Source of the DNA: Tolypeutes matacus
Lineage: Eukaryota > Chordata > Mammalia > Cingulata > Chlamyphoridae
DNA length: 64,000 nucleotides
Reading direction: 5' to 3'
Assembly: GCA_026826555.1 (NCBI GenBank)
Contig: JAKSZT010000142.1
Span: 896,075 to 960,074, forward strand
In this document: one piece after another, positions 60,934 to 64,000 of the stretch
Layout of the letters: each line of letters opens with the position of its first letter
Position numbering within the stretch: the first letter of the stretch is position 1
Notes under the pieces: model-generated
What the model was told of the DNA's origin: nothing
Seen by the model: only the letters and a program-made list of their open reading frames with translations
Database searches by the model: none
Position numbers and translations under genes: made by a program

Positions 60934-61586
60934 GTGTATATATCATCTGTACCACATTAGAAATTTTGTGGTCAATCATTTCTAATATCCATAATCATGA
61001 CCCTCAAGAACCTGTATTTTAAAAAGATTTGCAGGTCATTAATATGCATATTAAAATTTGAGACATACGAGACTTCTATCCATGTAAAATATGAAAAATC
61101 ATAAATCACCTAAATTTTGTGGCATAGTTGTAGGGAAGCACACATTTTTTTCACTTCTTTCACCTTCACTCTAGTTCATAAGGTATTGTAACTGATCCCA
61201 AGAAATCCTAAAGCCCAGGTTTTCAGTTTTTCAAACCCCATTATTGGGAATAAATAAGAATGGCAAATTATCCATTCATGCTAATTCTGGTGAAAGATGA
61301 TGACTAATGAGTGTGATAGCAGATCTGAAAATCTCCTGTTTGTGTTACTAGACCTTCTATCCTAAGAGAAAATATCTGTATGATTATTGTTATTCCTCTA
61401 CTGAAACATAAAGATCACTGGTGGCCTTAGAAAAACAGTTGGTGAGCAGAGAATGTAGGAAACTGGGAAGCAGGGGATTGAAGGGTGAATGAGAGATGAA
61501 GTGGAGGTTGACTACAATCTTTCATGTCATCTGGATAAGGAGAAAGAACATGGGAATCTAAGGGTGAGAACATTCCAGGGAGATGT

Positions 61587-61603
61587 TTTTTTTTTTTTTT
61601 TTT
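61587..61603 (+). repeat. Poly(T) run
   Basis: A run of about 17-19 T in place of a short TTTCTTTTCC stretch in copy 1 (about 13170). Either length expansion or a very short insertion. Confidence 0.7.
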
Positions 61604-61919
61604 ACTCTAAACCTCTCCCTTTCAATCTCTCTCCTCCCCCTCTCTCCTATTTGGGGAATGTCTATGCAGAGGTAAAAGATTAAAGTTCAAGATTCTGAAA
61701 AAGAGAAAGTAACTATTGGAGTGAATATGTTTGAGAGGATGGGGTCAAGGCAATAGTGGAGAGGCTGGATATGAAAAGGATGAGGAACACCCAATTGTTT
61801 AAGCTAGAAAATTTAAAACTAAGAAAATGTGTGTGTGTGAGGGGGGCAATGTTTATGCATTGTAATTGTGAAAGGCATAATTGAGGGAGATCACTGTTAA
61901 AACTTGGTTTAGTTTAGGT

Positions 61920-63850
61920 TCTCCAAATTATAACCTAAGATGAGTACTTAGGTGCATAGTTTATTTGGGGTTATCTAGGAAGGAGGAATAGATAACAGGG
62001 AGAGTGAGGCTTGGAATCAGGGACAGCCATGCCGGTTTGTATTATTCAAGTCTCTAGAGTAGGTAATTGGGGCTTGATCCTGCCAGGACATATGTGAAGC
62101 TGGAGCATTTATCCAATGGCTACATACACCAGTAGTTGATGGTTGTCTCTGAGGACATTAATCCCCTTATATTCTGGTTGTATTTGCTAGCCATGTGGGC
62201 CCCAAGGCAGAATGTGAAAAACATATGGAGATCTGGAGGTTGAACACTATCACAGTGAGTCCAAGCTTGCAACTGTCCAGGAAGCTGCAATTGAACAACA
62301 GAGGAAAGCTGAATGGGCATAATGCAGGACACCAAAAGTTTTTGCAGTAGTCCTCTACTTGCATTAATCAGATCCACTTGCTCCCCACTTTATGTCCTCT
62401 CTGTGTCTGAGTCTTCATGGTATTAGAAGCATGCAATCTATAATGGTTTAATAAAAATCCACCACAGATATTCATCATCTCCATCCTCTACCACTCATTC
62501 TAGATGTATCTCATCTTCTACCAGCAATTCAGATGTTATAAGGTGTCTGCCTACTGGGGTCAGCTAGACGATCATCTCTGACGATTCTGAGCTCTGAGTT
62601 GCGTGGCCCTTGTCAGGTTGAATATATTGCATTTTCTTGTTCACTGCTATCACTGGGCATGAAAGTACCAAAAGAAACCCTCCTGAAATCCTTGAGTTCC
62701 AGACAGTCTCGTTATTGTTCCTATTGTGTAGTAGCAACAATTGATGGTTAGAATAGATCACACTGACCAGCATAGTGGCTTCTTCGTTTTTTTGGTTTGC
62801 CAGCAAAGAATTCCAAATAAAAGCAGCCAGAGTTTTAAGTTCAATAGAACCCATTCTGGGTTCCCTGTGATAAGATTCCCCTTTCCCATCTTGGTAACCA
62901 TGATTTATTCAGAAGGCCTTACTATCACAGAAGCAGCAAGAACAAATTCTGCAAGTGGATCACTTAGAATTATCAGGTTAGAAGTCAAACTTACTTCCAC
63001 CTTTTGATTTTGAGACTGTTGTATTTTAGCTATTGGGGGTACAGCGCCCTTTATTGACTGTTGATTAAATGTGTATAACATATTCATGCATTGTGAAGGC
63101 TGAAGTCTAGAATTTGGTGGCATCCCCTACTTTCTCTGATTTTTCTATCTGGTTACTTTTGTGCCCTAGACCAATCAATGAAGTCTTTTGCAATACTCTT
63201 TAGTCTGTATGTAGTCTTACCTTTTATAGAAGGACATTTCTGCCACCATTCAAATTGGGCGAGTGAGGGGATTGCTCCTGCTCCTCCCAGTATGTGGATT
63301 TCCTCTGCTGCTACTCTTTACAGCTTCACCTAGAGGGGCGGTAGTGAGTAGCGTTCTATTTTTGCTTTTCACAAATACATTTAAACAACACATCTGTGAA
63401 CCAAGCTTAAGAGTCATTACATGTCAGCTGGTTCTGTGAAATCTTCTCTCTTTCCACAATTAAGCCATAGGTATTAACTGAGAGATGTTGGTGCAGTAGA
63501 GATAGGTCTGTGTCTTTTGGATCTGCTTCTTAATATACCACATAATTTGTATTTCATTCTATCAGGTGAGATAACCTTAGTATGATGTAGAATTTAAGAT
63601 GGGTGAGAAAAAGCTTGGTTAATAAGTAACTCGTACTATTATAGACACTGTACACCTTCATAAAAATCAACAAAATATCTTATTAAGCACCACCAATTCT
63701 TTTCCCTTTTTCTCATATAATTTAGACAGATGTATGGAACTGGCTTGTGCATTCATTAAGCCCCATGGAAGAAAATCAGTGTTAAAGTTAGCAGTACTTT
63801 GCAATTAGTGATAAAATTTTCAGCACTTTTAACCTATCACGTCGACGAAG
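61920..63850 (-). mobile_element. Probable antisense ERVL-like internal sequence, duplicate
   Basis: Duplicate of 13480-15400. The minus-strand frame at 62854-62564 (MGSIELKTLAAFIWNSLLAN..., VLSCPVIAVNKKMQY) is longer than in copy 1. It matches copy 1 in frame through the shared part, with copy-specific substitutions. Family assignment is uncertain. Confidence 0.35.
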
Positions 63851-64000
63851 TTCAAACTTGTTTATATTTTATTCTTATATCGAAGTAATTTTTTCTGGCA
63901 ATTGTTCAAGTATTTAATTTATATTTCTCGTGTAAAGTAGAATAAGGGCAAATACATCTTTTCTAAAATTCATAAAAATCCTGCCTTTCCATCCCAGAAA

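Larger units (their letters stand above)
55823..64000 (+). repeat. Segmental duplication block 2, copy 2
   Basis: Matches 7766-15797 in order, cut by the window end at the point equivalent to 15797. Copy-specific changes are a SINE at 57631, a tandem duplication near 59.25-59.63 kb, an A-rich insertion at 60239-60330, a poly(T) run at 61587-61603 and absence of the 15.5-kb SINE. The offset grows from about 48.06 to 48.20 kb along the block. If the match continues, a second olfactory receptor should start about 1 kb beyond the window. Confidence 0.85.

Overview
The window is mammalian nuclear DNA. It is AT-rich, has no bacterial-style gene organisation, and is filled with L1 retrotransposons, MaLR-type LTRs and tRNA-derived SINEs. 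The SINEs at 15.5, 46.96, 48.7, 48.8 and 57.6 kb have the structure of the DAS-SINEs described from the nine-banded armadillo: a tRNA-like head and, in one copy, a tail built of AACAAGCA/AACAATGAGCA-type units. A xenarthran, most likely an armadillo, is therefore the best guess. The only recognisable host protein gene is a class II olfactory receptor of the OR11 type (minus strand, 16783-17751). It is full length but carries one in-frame stop, so it is annotated as a pseudogene.

Layout. 1-6.65 kb: 5' region of an antisense L1, an LTR-like segment with a ~95-bp tandem repeat, then a sense L1 (5'UTR, ORF1, start of ORF2). 6.65-7.77 kb: an isolated sense L1 5'UTR. 7.77-15.9 kb: a segment made of a 5'-truncated L1, an L2 tail, an old L1, an MLT1-like LTR and probable antisense ERVL-like sequence. 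16.8-17.75 kb: the olfactory receptor. 18.4-20.4 kb: antisense L1 3'UTR. 23.7-25.8 kb: antisense L1 3' half. 25.8-33.8 kb: a nearly full-length antisense L1 with an unusually long two-part 3'UTR. 33.9-36.15 kb: antisense L1 ORF1 plus 5'UTR. 36.15-37.92 kb: second copy of the LTR-like segment. 37.92-45.07 kb: nearly full-length sense L1 interrupted by an LTR-like repeat. 45.65-46.4 kb: relic of a retroviral protease-reverse transcriptase region. 46.95-50.8 kb: antisense L1 carrying three SINEs and a retroposed 28S rRNA 3' end. 52-55.4 kb: an LTR-like repeat and two antisense L1 pieces. 55.82-64 kb: second copy of the 7.77-15.9 kb segment, cut by the window end.

Two blocks occur twice in the same orientation and order: block 1 (1-6.65 kb and about 34.85-41.4 kb) and block 2 (7.77-15.9 kb and 55.82-64 kb). 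The simplest reading is a tandem segmental duplication of an olfactory receptor locus, with about 14 kb lost from, or never present in, the first copy. It predicts a second OR11-like gene about 1 kb past the right edge. Nothing here forms an operon or pathway. The interest lies in the structure of the retroelements (a tRNA-like module inside an L1 5'UTR, a modular L1 3'UTR, a 28S retrocopy) and in the history of the duplication. All identities are by eye; no alignment or database search was run.
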